Origin: Anodontia alba | Taxonomy: Eukaryota > Mollusca > Bivalvia > Lucinida > Lucinidae | Assembly (NCBI GenBank): GCA_964016985.1 | Contig: OZ024826.1 | Location: 5,447,552-5,511,551, forward strand | Reading direction: 5' to 3' | DNA length: 64,000 nt | In this document: piece after piece, positions 45,225-56,460 of the stretch | How positions within the stretch are numbered: position 1 is the stretch's first letter | Layout: the number at the start of each line of letters is the position of its first letter | Translations under genes and position numbers: made by a program | The notes under the pieces: generated by a model | Database searches by the model: none | Seen by the model: only the letters and a program-made list of their open reading frames with translations | What the model was told of the DNA's origin: nothing

Positions 45225-45475
45225 AAAACATATTTTAACAAGTTATACTTAACATATGGATAATGTGCTATTCTCTTCTATACTTAAACCTTCCACAGAA
45301 AAACGGCTAGAGTCTTAATCCAGAAGGTCCCTTTAAGGCTAGCGACATTACCTTTTCCGCTGTTTTGATCACATGTTCAGTTTCTTTGTAGTATTATGCA
45401 ATATAACTGAAGTGAAGCAGGGAGGAAGGAAGGCAATCTGTTATACATAGGTTAAGTATTACCAGGAGCAGTCAG
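45225..45475. repeat. Isolated DIRS-type terminal repeat relic
   Basis: Shares with 58019-58294, in the same order: TTAACAAGTTATACTTAACATATGGATAATG, ACTTAAACCTTCCACAGAAA, CAGAAGGTCCCTTTAA, TCACATGTTCAGTTTC and ATAGGTTAAGTATTAC. It has no neighbouring RT or recombinase frame, so it resembles a solo or deleted DIRS end. Confidence 0.65.
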
Positions 45476-45859
45476 ATCTGGGTCTGCACTGTTTGTATAT
45501 GCCCTTTGGTGTACAAAATTTTAGGACATTAATTTTACCCTATAACATTTTACATAGAGCAATATTTTATGATAGCAGTTCATGTATATGTAACTTTATC
45601 TGGACAGAAAGGAAGTTTTAGAAATGTCTATATTAATTCAAATTCTAACATGACGTTAACCTTTTCCCATAGCACCTTATGGAAATGTTACCGTGATCAA
45701 ATTACAATAATTCAGGATGATAACATAGTACATGCAAAAGGGCATATTTGATGAAGTTGCTTGTAAATATTTTCTTCTGTCGAGGTCCGCTGCAATATAG
45801 TTTTTTGGAAAATATTGCAACTATGTCAACTTTTCCTTATGTATCATGTAAGAATCAAA

Positions 45860-46022
45860 ATAATTTTTCTCTGCTGTGAATTATAGTCGAATAACACATG
45901 GTGTTGTCAGGCAGATGCGAATATTAATTCATTCTGGCTTCACCGTCATGAATTAATACTTCGCATTCTGCACTCCAACACCATGCGTTATCCCACTATA
46001 ATTCACAGAAAAGAAAAATTAT
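45860..46022. repeat. Long palindromic MITE
   Basis: TTTTTCTCTGCTGTGAATTA and CATGGTGTTG face CAACACCATGCGTTATCCCA and TAATTCACAGAAAAG. The arms span about 65 bases each. Confidence 0.75.
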
Positions 46023-46142
46023 TTCTTAAATGTTACTAGTCAAGTAAAATGAATACAAGTACTTCACAAGCCATTTCTAACTACAGCCTAGAATGACTCT
46101 GACTTAGGTGAACTAATAACCTGAGGACATTTTAAGGAAGAT

Positions 46143-46301
46143 GTTTGTGTTGAGGTTTTATGGCCCAGTCAACCAAAAGGGGTCATGTTGAGCAAGGTCA
46201 GTTTACTTAACCAACTTTTACTGGGCAGGCTTAGCCCTCTAAGCGGTTAACCTGTATTGTGCATATTCTTTCGCCAGAAACTGACAACTGCCCTTCTTGA
46301 A
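46143..46301 (-). mobile_element. Truncated tRNA-derived SINE (tRNA head missing)
   Basis: GTTTGTGTTGAGGTTTTATG to GACAACTGCCCTTCTTGA equals one half of the 14940 SINE. The tRNA half is absent and a MITE relic starts immediately (GATAATTCTGGGATAAT). Confidence 0.8.
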
Positions 46302-46830
46302 TGATAATTCTGGGATAATTTTCTCTGGTTCTCCATATATGGTACCAGAGGACTTGTTAAGGAAGAGTATTTGATGATAATTCTGGGATAATTTTCTCTA
46401 TTTCTTAACCCTTCTCATGCTGAATAAATTAAGATGCCATGCCCACTTCTAATTTCCAGCCAATCAGATTACTTGATCCGGGTTTTTCATACAAATTCAC
46501 ATATTTAAAGACAAACATTGCAGATCCAGGTCAGTTGACTTCTTCAGAAGCCAACTGACCTGGATCTACACTGATTGCTAAGACAGGACCTGTCATGTTC
46601 AGCAAGAGAAGGGTTTATAAAAACGCAACCAATGGACTTGTTAAGGAAGAGTATTTGACGATAATTCTAGGATAACTTTCTCTTGTTCTCCAATGAACTG
46701 TTCAGGGATACTCTTTAAAAGTGCTTTCCCAAGATGCTTCTTATGAGTACTTTCAATAGTTTATACAGAAATAAGATTTATCCCAGAGTTATCACCAAAT
46801 ATTCTCCCTCAGTATGTCCTCAGATAAGAG
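46302..46830. repeat. MITE mosaic: one family C copy inside GATAATTCTGGGATAA relics
   Basis: 46406-46613 is a family C MITE (CCCTTCTCATGCTGAA / TTCAGCAAGAGAAGGG). On both sides, repeated TTAAGGAAGAGTATTTGATG and GATAATTCTGGGATAATTTT show a MITE duplicated or split around it. Confidence 0.65.
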
Positions 46831-46838
46831 AACTTTAA

Positions 46839-47045
46839 CCCTTAAACTGCCTATCACAACAATTGTCGTCTGCTTTGTCATCTGCTTGTGATTTTAAAAG
46901 TCATTTTTGCAAACAGTGTGGACCCAGATCAGACTGCTCCACACTGTTTGCCTGTATGCCTGAATGCAAAAATAGGTTTGAAAAGTTTGCAAGAATATTT
47001 AGCAGACGACATAAACAGACATTTTCAGACGCAGGTTTTTCTTGG
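46839..47045. repeat. TTAA-type MITE, family C2 (worn), next to a RAP1 donor
   Basis: TTAACCCTTAAACTGCC at the left, TGCAAACAGTGTGGACCCAG with ACTGTTTGCCTGTATG in the middle. The right end fades about 20 bases from the exon at 47068. Confidence 0.65.
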
Positions 47046-47067
47046 CTTTCTAAAATGACCATTTTAC

Positions 47068-47293
47068 CTTTAAACGCTCCATGTCCTTCCAGACTTTTAT
47101 CCCTGTAGCATCATTATATCGCCTCTCTGTGACAAGAAAATTTATCATAGCTATGTCTTCCTCCTTCGTGTACTTATTTCGTCCTTTACAATCCCGACTG
47201 AGTGTTCTAATGATGGTGTTTGCAGGGGACATGCTGTCATCAGAACTGAAGGATTTATCTGAATCTCTCCTAGCAATTGTTCCTCTGGCTACA
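47068..47293 (-). CDS. TERF2IP: RAP1 homologue, exon for first half of Myb domain
   Basis: Acceptor GTATTTATAG ends at 47294 and donor TTTAAAG|GTAAAATG starts at 47067. After a Ser/Asp-rich lead, the frame reads NKYTKEEDIAMINFLVTERR followed by YNDATGIKVWKDMERLK. Y-T-x-E-E-D-x-A-x-x-x-F-L and G-x-x-x-W-K-x-M-E are the first two helices of the RAP1-type Myb. The first base T completes the AG left by the BRCT exon. Ends in phase 0, joined by VTAHS of the next exon. Confidence 0.88.
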
Positions 47294-47335
47294 CTATAAA
47301 TACAATATGACAAAATTATTTCACAAATCATACAC

Positions 47336-47424
47336 AGGAACCTCTTTATAACATGGTCCATTATAACATGGTTTTGGACATAAGGAAGTTTAAAGAAGAA
47401 CCCCCAAAATATTGTATCTAAATA
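47336..47424. repeat. MITE family A, left part, split by the D2 element
   Basis: GAACCTCTTTATAACATGGT to CCCCAAAATATTGTATCTAAA corresponds to the left half of family A; the right half resumes at 50188. Confidence 0.7.
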
Positions 47425-50188
47425 AACAAGAGGACCATGATGGTCCTATATCGCTCACCTGAGCAAACAGGTTTGCATACTTAATGTTGAAGTTTCAGCC
47501 AAGTTCACTTCTCTAAGATTTATGTATAAATTTTATAACCACAACGAATTATGACAGCTTGAACAAACTTGGTAGAGGGTAACCAAAGGAACATTCCTGC
47601 CAAGTTAAACTGAAATCGGTTCAGTGGTTTCTGACAAGATGATTTTTAAAGTTTTCTATTTAGATATAGAGGGAAAATAAGCCCCACCCCCTAGCAGGCA
47701 TATTTTCTAACAAATCAGGATTGGTTGAACATTCTTGGTAGAGGGTCACCAAAGCATTATTGAAATTGGTCAGGAGGTATTTGAAAAGAAGCATTTTAAA
47801 GTTTTCTATACAGATATATACCGAAAAATAAGCCCCGCCCCCTGGAGGCCAAGTTTTTTGACATATCATGAAGGCTTGAACCATCCTGGTAGAGGGTCAC
47901 AAAAGCAACATTCTTGCCGAGCTACATTGAGCTCGGTCCAATGGTTTCTTACAAGCAGATTTTTAAGTTTTTTATATAGACATATAGGGAAAAATAAGCC
48001 CCGCCCCCTAACAGCCATGTTTTTGATGATCATGACAGCTTGAACAACCTTTGTAGAGGGTCAACAAGGAAACATTCCTGCCAAGTTATATTGAAATCGG
48101 TCCATTCGTTTCTGACAAGATTTTTTAGTTTTCTATATAGATATATAGGGAAAATAAGCCCCACCCATTAGCAGCCATGTTTTTTGACAAATCATGATTA
48201 CTTGAACAATTTTGGTAGAGGGTCACCAAGGAAACATTTTTGCCAAGTTGTAATGAAATCGGTCCTGTGGTTTCTAAAAAGAAGACTTTTAAACTTTTTC
48301 TATATATAGGGAAAATAAGCCCTGCCCCCTGGTTGCCCTGTTTTTTGATGAATCATGATGGCTTGCATAACCTTGATAGAGGGTTACATAAGAAACATTT
48401 CTGCAATGTTAAATTGAAATCAGTCCAGTGGTTTCTGACAAGAAGATCATTAAAGTTTTCTATGTAGATATATAGGGAAAATAAGCCCCGCCCCCTACCA
48501 GCCATGTTTTTTGACAAATCATGATCGGTTGAACAATCTTGATAAAGGGTCACCAAGGAAACATATCTGCCAAGTTATATTGAAATCGATCCAGTGGTTT
48601 CTGACAAGAAGATTTTTTCAATATAGATATATATAGGGAAAATAAGCCCCGCCCCTACCAGCCATGTTTTGACAAATCATGACGGCTTGAACAATCTTGG
48701 TAAAGGGTCACCAATGAAACGTTTCTGCCAAGATATAGTGAAATCGGTCCAGTGGTTTCTGACAAGAAGATTTTTTCAAGTTTTCTATATAGATATATAG
48801 GGAAAATAAGCTCCACCCCCTTGCAGCCATGTTTTTTGACAAATCACGATTACCTGAACAATCTTGGTAGAGGGTCACCAAGGAAACATTTTTGTCAAGT
48901 TATAATGAAATCAGTCATGTGGTTTCTGACAAGAAGATTTTTCAAGTTTTTCTATATAGATATATAGGGAAAATAAGCCCCGCCCATTGGCAGCCATGAT
49001 TTTGGACAAATTCAAATGGCTTGAACAATCTTGGTACAGGATAACCAAAGGAACATTTCTGCCACATTATGCAATCGTTACAGTGATTTCTGACAAGAAG
49101 ATTTTTTAAGTTTTCTATGTAGTTATATAGGGAAAATAAGCTCCGTCCACTGGCGGCCATGTTTTTTGACGAATCCAAATGGCTTGAACAATCTTGGTGC
49201 AGGATAACCAAAGGAACATTTCTGCAAAATTATACTGAAATTGGTCCAGTGGTTTCTAACAAGAAGATTTTTAAAGTTTTCTATATAGATATATAGGGAA
49301 AATAAGCCCCGCCCCTGGCGGCCATGTTTTTTGACGAATCCAAATGGCTTGAACAATCTTGCAACAGGATCACCAAAGGAACATTTCTGCAAAATTATAT
49401 TGAAATCGGTCCAGTGGTTTCTGACAAGAAGATTTTTAAAGCTTTCTATACAGATATATATAGTGAAAATAAGCCTCGCCCCCTGGCGGCCATGTTTTTC
49501 GACAAATCCAAATGGCTTGAACAATCTTGGTACAGGATCACCAAAGGAACATTTCTGCAAAATTATATGGCAATCGGTCTAATGGTTTATGACAAGAAGA
49601 TTTTTAAAGTTTTCTATATAGATATATAGGGAAAATAAGCCCCGCCCCCTGGCGGCCATGTTTTGTGACAAATCCAAATGGCTTGAACAATCTTGATAGA
49701 GGATCACCAAAGGAACATTTCTGCAAAATTAAATTGAAATCGGTCCAGTGGTTTCGGACAAGAAGATTTTTAAAGTTTTCTATATAGATATATAGGGAAA
49801 ATAAGCCCCGCCCCCTTGCGGCCATGTTTTTTGACAAATCCAAATGGCTTGAACAATCTTGGTAGAGCATCATCAAAGGAACAGTTTTGCAAAATTATAT
49901 TGAAATCGGTCCAGTGGTTTCAGACAAGAAGATTTTTTAAGTTTTTAATTAAAAAATCTATTTTTAGCTCCTGTGACCTAGATATGCAACGGATCGGAAC
50001 CATTTGAACAACTTTGAAAGAGGACCAACCAAGGATCATTCCTGTGAAGTTTGGTCAAATTCCCACCAGTGGTTTAGGAGGAGATGTTGTTTAAAGATTG
50101 TGGACAGACGGACATCCGGACGACGACGACGACGGACGGTGAGTGAGCACAAAAGCTCACCATGAGCCTTCGGCTCAGGTGAGCTAAA
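47425..50188 (+). mobile_element. Large non-autonomous element D2 (copy 2), about 167-bp tandem repeats
   Basis: Left end AACAAGAGGACCATGATGGT (hairpin), then CCTATATCGCTCACCTGAGC. About 14 array units with GGGAAAATAAGCCCCGCCCC and CCAAATGGCTTGAACAATCT. Right end has a run of ACGACGACGACG, then GCTCACCATGAGCCTTCGGC and TCAGGTGAGCTAA, an almost perfect stem with a TTCG loop. Inserted in a family A MITE. Several open frames over 80 codons in the array are repeat artefacts. Confidence 0.85.
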
Positions 50189-50357
50189 AATGTATAGATT
50201 ATATAGAAAAATGATCATAAAATGGTAATTTTTATATATAACCTATATATTTTTTGTTTGGCTAGAATAAAGCTGTTTAGCTAGCACAGTTTTTTTTTTT
50301 TTTTTTTATTTTTGCTTTGAATCCAAGAGATAGTGTTATAAAGAGGCTGTGGTGTGC
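50189..50357. repeat. MITE family A, right part, with poly-T insertion
   Basis: TGTATAGATTATATAGAAAA to AGTGTTATAAAGAGGCTGTG continues the copy begun at 47336. A T run lies at 50291-50308. Confidence 0.7.
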
Positions 50358-50431
50358 TAAAAGACAAGGAGACAAAATTATCACAGAGTCTATATTGCAA
50401 CATTTTTACTCGCTGGACAAGAATTAAACTA

Positions 50432-51777
50432 CTGTATTTACCCTAAATATTTGGTCACCTTAACTTTTCGCCATACTTGTCCTAAAAATTCAACAAGTCC
50501 ATTTTGCTACTCCTTCTGCATAATGCAGCATCTGATCTGTTTCTACAAAGTTTGCATACTGCAGCATCTGATCTGAGTCTACAAAGTTTGCATACTGCAG
50601 CATCTGATCTGGGTCTACAAAGATTGTATACTGCAGCATCTGATCTGGGTCTACAAAGTTTGCATACTGCAGCATCTGATCTGGGTCTACAAAGTTTGTA
50701 TACTGCAGCATCTGATCTGGGTCTACAAAGTTTGTATACTGCAGCATCTAATCTGGGTCTACAAAGTTTGCATACTGCAGCATCTGATCTGGGTCTACAA
50801 ACTTTGCATACTGCAGCATCTGATCAGGGTCTACAACGTTTGTATACTGCAGCATCTGATCTGGGTCTACAAAGTTTGCATACTGCAGCATCTGATCTGG
50901 TCTACAAAGTTTGCATACTGCTCCATCTGATCTGGGTCTACAAAGTTTGTATACTGCAGCATCTGATCTGGGTCTACAAAGTTTGCATACCGCATCATCT
51001 GATCTGGGTCTACAAAGTTTGTATATTGCAGCATCTGATCTGCATCTACATATACTGCAGCATCTGATCTGGGTCTACAAAGTTTGCATACTGCAGCATC
51101 TGATCTGGGTCTACAAAGTTTGCATACTGCAGCATCTAATCTGGGTCTACAAAGTTTGTATACTGCAGTATCTGATCTGGGTCTACATAGTTTGTATACT
51201 GCAGCATCTGATCTGGGTCTACAAAGTTTGCATACTGCAGCATCTGATTTGGATCTACAAAGTTTGCATTCTGCAGCATCTGATCTGGGTCTACAAAGTT
51301 TGCATACTGCAGCATCTGATCTGGGTCTACAAAGTTTGCATACTGCAGCATCTAATCTGGGTCTACAAAGTTTGTATACTGCAGTATCTGATCTGGGTCT
51401 ACATAGTTTGTATACTGCAGCATCTGATCTGGGTCTACAAAGTTTGCATACTGCAGCATCTGATCTGGATCTACAAAGTTTGCATTCTGCAGCATCTGAT
51501 CTGGGTCTACAAAGTTTGCATACTGCAGCATCTGATCTGGGTCTACAAAGTTTGCATACTGCAGCATCTGATCTGGGTCTACAAAGTTTGCATACTGCAG
51601 CATCTGATCTGGGTCTACAAAGTTTGCATACTGCAGCATCTGATCTGGGTCTACAAAGTTTGCATACTGCAGCTTCTGATCTTGGTCTACAAAGTTTGCA
51701 TACTGCAGCTTCTGATCTGGGTCTACAAAGTTTGCTTAGGTCTGTCTGTCCCAATACTAAGGGCTATCATGGTAAAC
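50432..51777. repeat. MITE family E enlarged by an internal satellite
   Basis: TATTTACCCTAAATATTTGG at the left and CTGTCCCAATACTAAGGGCT at the right are family E ends. In ordinary copies they are about 190 bases apart; here about 1.3 kb, filled by the 36-bp array. Confidence 0.75.
50517..51742. repeat. 36-bp satellite, about 34 units
   Basis: The unit is CTGCAGCATCTGATCTGGGT followed by CTACAAAGTTTGCATA. Most units differ by one or two bases. A block of about 216 bp (51115-51330) is nearly identical to 51331-51545, showing higher-order duplication. Because 36 is divisible by three, long frames stay open on both strands (up to about 310 codons). They encode simple repeats, and nothing indicates translation. 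Confidence 0.93.
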
Positions 51778-51857
51778 ATTCAATGCAACATCCAGAAGAA
51801 AAAAGTGAAGTACATGTAATATTGCTACTAGGGAGCAGTTTGGTCATGGTCTTATTG

Positions 51858-52118
51858 TTTATTGTGTTGGGGTTTAACGACACGTCAACCCTTGAGAGTC
51901 ATTTTGTGTCGTCTCCCAGAGAAAGGGAGAAAAGAGATAGAAGAGAGAGTAGAGGAGATGAAAGAGAGGGACAGGGAAGAAAGAGGAACAGGAATGAAAG
52001 TGAAGAACAGAAGAAATAAAAACATTCCTCCTCTACCCTTACCCACTACAAGGATAGCAGGCCTTGCCCAACTGTAAGCCAATATCAGTTGGACGCCCCA
52101 GTGATGTAAGATACACAG
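51858..52118 (+). repeat. Interspersed repeat S2 (SINE-like)
   Basis: GTGTTGGGGTTTAACGACAC to AATATCAGTTGGACGCCCCA, with the purine-rich middle. Same family as 24643. Confidence 0.75.
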
Positions 52119-52251
52119 CACCTTCGCACCACCCCACCACCCCCTTGGTCATGGTCTGCAGTGTTTATTGTCTGCACTGTTCACCATCGAGCCATTACAA
52201 AAGACACATCTTCAGACAGTTATATAGACATGTTCAGAGTGTTGACTGATT

Positions 52252-52490
52252 GATTGTGTTGGGGTTTAACAACACATCAACCCTTGTAGGTCATTTTGTG
52301 TTGTCTCCCAGAGAAAGGGAGGAGAGAGATAGTAGAGGAGATGAAAGAGAGGGACAGGGGAGAAAAGAAAAGTACTGAAGTGAAGAAACAGAAGAAATAA
52401 AAACATTCCCCCTCTACCCTTACCTGCTGCAAGGACAGCAGGCTTTGCCCAACTGAAAGTCAATATCATTTGGACACCCCGGTGTTGAAT
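52252..52490 (+). repeat. Interspersed repeat S2 (SINE-like)
   Basis: GTGTTGGGGTTTAACAACAC to TCATTTGGACACCCCGGTG. Same orientation as the copy at 51858, about 130 bp away. Confidence 0.75.
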
Positions 52491-53148
52491 CAGTATGTTA
52501 AGTACTTTATGAGGTAAGATCAAGTAGTTTTCGCCCAATATACTTAGAATGAATAACCTGAAATGAAACCCTAATCAGCTGAAAATTTTACATTGACAGA
52601 AAGAATAAAATTTCAAAGCTACTGATTTCAGTAGGAATTCACTGCAAACATGGGAAGAGTGTGTTAAACTGAAAAAATAGACAAAGTTGAAGTTAGAGCA
52701 GTCATAAGGTACTTCTGTAAGAAGGCCATGTCCCTGAAGGAAATTCCCGAGGACTTCAATAAAACCCTTGGGGATGTGTCTCCTTCTTACAGCATGGTGG
52801 AAGAATAGGCTGCTGAATTAAGGAGATGGAGGGAGAGTGTGGAAGATTATGACCAGTCTGGACGCCCTAAAGAGGCTACTACAGACATAAACATTGTGCA
52901 GTGATAATGTGTGACAGGAGCAGAAGCCTGTGTGAAATAGAGCAGATAAATATGTGTATGTTTTGGGGCAGTTCAGTCTCTCTGGCAATATCTTAGGGAT
53001 TTCCAAGGTCTCGGCTAGATGGGTCCCCAAAATGTTCACCAAAGATCAGAAAAATAGCAGACTTAATATTTCAAAGTATCTCTTGTCTCTTTATGAAGAT
53101 GACCCTGTGGAATTTATGTGTTGAGTTGTGACCCAAGATGAGACTTGG

Positions 53149-53342
53149 CATAGGTCTAGATAACGGAGGGTATCTGGTAAATATTTTTCTTATTTCTCCA
53201 TGAAAACATATGTTGTAGGTACTCATTAGAAGTGCCTTGGTGAGGTGCTTCTAATGAGTACCCACAACATATGTTTTTGTGGAGAAATAAAAAAAAATAT
53301 CAATACTTTTTGATTGCAAAAAGCGCCTTAACTAGTGCTATG
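53149..53342. repeat. B1 MITE with 6-bp target duplication, inside mariner
   Basis: Left end CATAGGTCTAGATAACGGAG, right end CTTAACTAGTGCTATG. ACTTGG is present at 53143-53148 and 53343-53348. Removing the element and one ACTTGG joins TQDETW to VHHF in frame, an independent check of the boundaries. Confidence 0.92.
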
Positions 53343-53642
53343 ACTTGGGTCCATCACTTTGTTCCTGAGGCCAAAAACCAGAGTAAGCAATGGAAGTACC
53401 CTGGCTCACCCCTTCTAAAGAAATTTAAGCGTTTGTTCAGCAGGGAAGGTGATGGTTTTCTATTTTGAGATAGTCACAGCATTATCATGGTGGATTATCT
53501 TGAGAAAGGTTACATTAAATGGTGCATATTATACAGAAAAACTAAGGCTGCTGTGTCAGGAGATTGTGAAGAAAAAAAAAGAGGAGAGTCGACGCGAGGC
53601 ATTCTGCTCTTGCAACATAATGCACCACCCGACAACGTTCAG

Positions 53643-53884
53643 GGCCCGGTTGTTCAAAGCGTCGTTAGCTTAACGAGTTCGTTAAGGGTCATTTCGTTAA
53701 CTGTTTTAGCAGATTCAATATACAATATTCTGATATTTTTTGCTGAAAAAATGTGAGTAGCTTTTGCACTGCAAAAGCTACTCTCATTTTTTCAACAAAA
53801 AATTTCAGCAAATTTGCGTATCACTTGATGTAAATTTTAAAGAATCATTAACTAACGACATCGTTAGCTTTGAACAACCGGGCC
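53643..53884. repeat. MITE family F, CAG-flanked (PIF/Harbinger-like), inside mariner
   Basis: GGCCCGGTTGTTCAAAGCGT and AGCTTTGAACAACCGGGCC are inverted; CAG at 53640-53642 and 53885-53887. A central hairpin (GTGAGTAGCTTTTGCACTGC / CAAAAGCTACTCTCA) is seen. Confidence 0.9.
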
Positions 53885-54110
53885 CAGGCTACTATGGCTG
53901 CTACAACTAAATGCAGCTTCGAGATCCTTAGTCATCCCCCGTATTCTCTAGATTTAGACTATTCGGACTTCTATCTGTTTCCAAATCTGAAAACTAACCT
54001 GTGTAGTAGGAATTTTCGAAGCAATGAAAGTGTCACAGATGCTGTTGATGAGTTCTTGGTGGGGATCAGAAGGGAGCTTCCATTTTGAAGGGATAAGCAA
54101 ACTGGAACTG

Positions 54111-54534
54111 CATTGGTGAATGTGCATAGTGGCAAAGGGAGATTATACTGAGAAATTGGCAAAGGGAGATTATATTGAGAAATAAAGGCACAATTTCTGC
54201 TCTTGCTCAGTCCAAAAGTACAGGAGCCAAGAACATTTTGATCATGCCTCTTATTTACTATGAGTATTCAGACAGGCATACCTGAGGAAACACTGCAGTC
54301 TTCACCAAATTACACACTTCGAAACGCAAACTCTGATCAAAACCTACATGGTTTGCCATTCAGTCAGAATCAACATGTAGTAAAATGGATTTGTTCATTT
54401 GTTAAGGATAAGTACTAGTACAGATAGGTTATAAGTGCCAGAACATTAAAGGTAAACACATTATGGTACAACTGAATGTTTAAGGTAAATGTTACAACTG
54501 GTAAATTTTCAGCCATTTTGTACAAAAGCTCTAG
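54111..54534. other. No gene recognised; possible MITE relic
   Basis: GGGAGATTATACTGAGAAAT is repeated once (54137 and 54165). A stretch near 54260-54360 recalls family E (GACAGGCATACCTGAGGAAA). No exon supported. Confidence 0.4.
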
Positions 54535-55252
54535 CTCCAACAGTTTTTGAGATATTTTGCTGACAAGGTAAAAATGCCCAAAATTACAAAGGGCCATAAC
54601 TCATGAAGTATTTTTTCAATTTTTTTTTTCAAAAGTTAATCAGGTTGTCTACTCATCAGTCAATTCATCAAGTTCCAAGGCTCTATAGTTTTTGAGATAT
54701 TTTGCTGACAAGGGAAAAATGCCCAAATTTACAAAGGGCCATTACTTACGAATTTTTTTTCCAGAATTTACTCGAACTCAACATTACCCATCAATTCACC
54801 AACTTTCAAGGCACTAGCTCCAAAGGTTTGGGAGATATTTTGCTGACAAGGTAAAAATGCTGAAAAATTACAAAGGGCCATAACTCATGAAGTATTTTAC
54901 AAAATTTATTCAAAAGTTAATCAGGTCGTCTACTCGTCACTAACAGTCAATTCATCAAGTTTCAAGGCTCTAGCTTCAATAGTTTTTGAGATATTTTGCT
55001 GACAAGATTGCATCCATATTTTTTAAAAGGGCAATAACTCAAGAAAGGGGCATAAACCTGTTGAGAAAAAAAAAAACATGTCAGCTATTTTTTTCATGAG
55101 GAATCCATATAAGAAATTCAAGACAGTAGCATGCATGTGTCTAAAGTTATGCTATGCATCAAAAAGTGTGACGAACAGAAGGACGGATTGTCAAACAGAT
55201 GAACGCCCCAGAAGCAATATGCCCCTCCAACTTCTTTGAAGTTGGGGGCATA
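54535..55252 (+). mobile_element. D3-type element, 5' truncated
   Basis: Array landmarks GAGATATTTTGCTGACAAGG, TTACAAAGGGCCATAACTCA and TTAATCAGGTCGTCTACTCG match 16885-18820. It ends with CTTCTTTGAAGTTGGGGGCA. The left end is absent. Confidence 0.75.
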
Positions 55253-55499
55253 AAAAGGGCTATAACTCAGCCAAAATTTGGCAGATGATCACCAATATTG
55301 AACTTGACCTGCATTTTATAGTGATATAAAGTTCTGCAAAGTTTGAATGAAATCAATGCTTCCCTTCAAAAGCTACTGAGTGGAAACGAAAAGTGTGACG
55401 ACAACACCAACAATGTGGACAGACAACATGATCCCTATGTGTCTGCCATGCTACACAGGTGACACAACTAAGGACAGCTTGTTGAATACTGCATTTGTT

Positions 55500-55831
55500 T
55501 GTTTGTTTGATTTGGGCTTAACGTCGCTTTCAACCTTTTTCAGTCATATCGCGACGGTGTCTGGATGTGGCAGGGAGCTCAATGCTCACTTTTAGAGTGC
55601 TGCCTCACTGAAATATCACGCCCCAGACACTTTGACATGATATTCCACCCAGTCACATTATACTGACACTGAGCTGACCAGTTCTAGCTCTACTTTCTTA
55701 ATGCTGAGCGCCAAGCGAAAGAGCAGCTAGTACCATTTTTAAAGTCTTTGGTATGACCCGGCCGGGGATCGAACCCGCAACCTCCCGGTCACAAAGCGGA
55801 CGCTCTACCACTGAGCCACTGTGCCGGTTTG
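55500..55831 (-). mobile_element. Second family of tRNA-derived SINE
   Basis: The minus strand starts AACCGGCACAGTGGCTCAGT, with B box GGTTCGATCCC, a tRNA-like head different from the 14940 family. The body contains GAGCTAGAACTGGTCAGCTC and CTGGGTGGAATATCATGTCA. A worn relative lies at about 33130-33260. Confidence 0.85.
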
Positions 55832-55917
55832 AATACTGCATTTACCATCAATAGTCAGTCACTTTAACTTCTTACCCTACTCATGCTATAATCTGAACAA
55901 GCCCATTTGTCTACCTG

Positions 55918-56159
55918 GGCCCAGTTGTTCAAAGCATCGTTAGCTTAACGAGCTCGTTAAGGGTCATTTCGTTAACTGTTTTAGTGGATTCAATACACAA
56001 TATTCTGAAATTTTTTGCTGAAAAAATGTGAGTAGCTTTTGCACTGCAAAAGCTACTCACATTTTTTCGGCAAAAATTTTCAGCATATTTGCATATCATT
56101 TGATGTAAATTTTAACGAATCGTTAACTAACGACATCGTTAGCTTTGAACAACTGGGCC
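55918..56159. repeat. MITE family F, CTG-flanked
   Basis: GGCCCAGTTGTTCAAAGCAT and GCTTTGAACAACTGGGCC are inverted; CTG at 55915-55917 and 56160-56162. Central hairpin GTGAGTAGCTTTTGCACTGC. Confidence 0.9.
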
Positions 56160-56460
56160 CTGATGAGATGTCTATAAACTACTGGATAAGTGGCAAAAAT
56201 ATAGACATGGATCAGATGCTATGTCTAATCTAGGTAAGTACTGTTTGCTAAGGCCTATCTGTCCTAATAATACAGGATATTGACCTAACTGCTAACATTT
56301 CACATTCATCAGAGACAAAATCTGTTTACCGGTATTCCTCCATTGTGAATGGACAAGCATTTGTGAACAATTACAGTTACCATGTATGGGGCTGAAGTGT
56401 TAGGTATATGATAATGCAACATCCATTTTCTTTCGTACATATGGTATGCATTCAACTTAC

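Larger units (their letters stand above)
52676..54110 (+). pseudogene. Second mariner-family transposase, decayed and split by two MITEs
   Basis: 52690-52890 encodes a paired helix-turn-helix region: AVIRYFCKKAMSLKEIPEDF, then ESVEDYDQSGRPKEATTD, with an internal stop where Trp would be expected. The first catalytic site TQDETW is at 53130-53148 and continues as VHHFVPEAKN at 53349, after a B1 MITE. The second site (LLQHNAPPDN, here Asn-shifted) is at 53600-53640. The last, HPPYSLDLDYSDFYLFPNLK, lies beyond another MITE at 53930-53990. It differs clearly in sequence from the 7959 mariner. Terminal repeats were not found. Confidence 0.85.

Noticed and set aside
49123..49560. Open frames of 80-145 codons in the D2 arrays, also 47660-49876 and 4279-5662
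   Set aside because: The frames follow the tandem unit, appear on both strands, and encode the same short peptide repeatedly with no family resemblance.
50504..52019. Long open frames (about 190-310 codons) on both strands
   Set aside because: They translate a 36-bp satellite whose length is a multiple of three, so frames stay open by arithmetic. Composition is a simple repeat and there are no splice or start signals.
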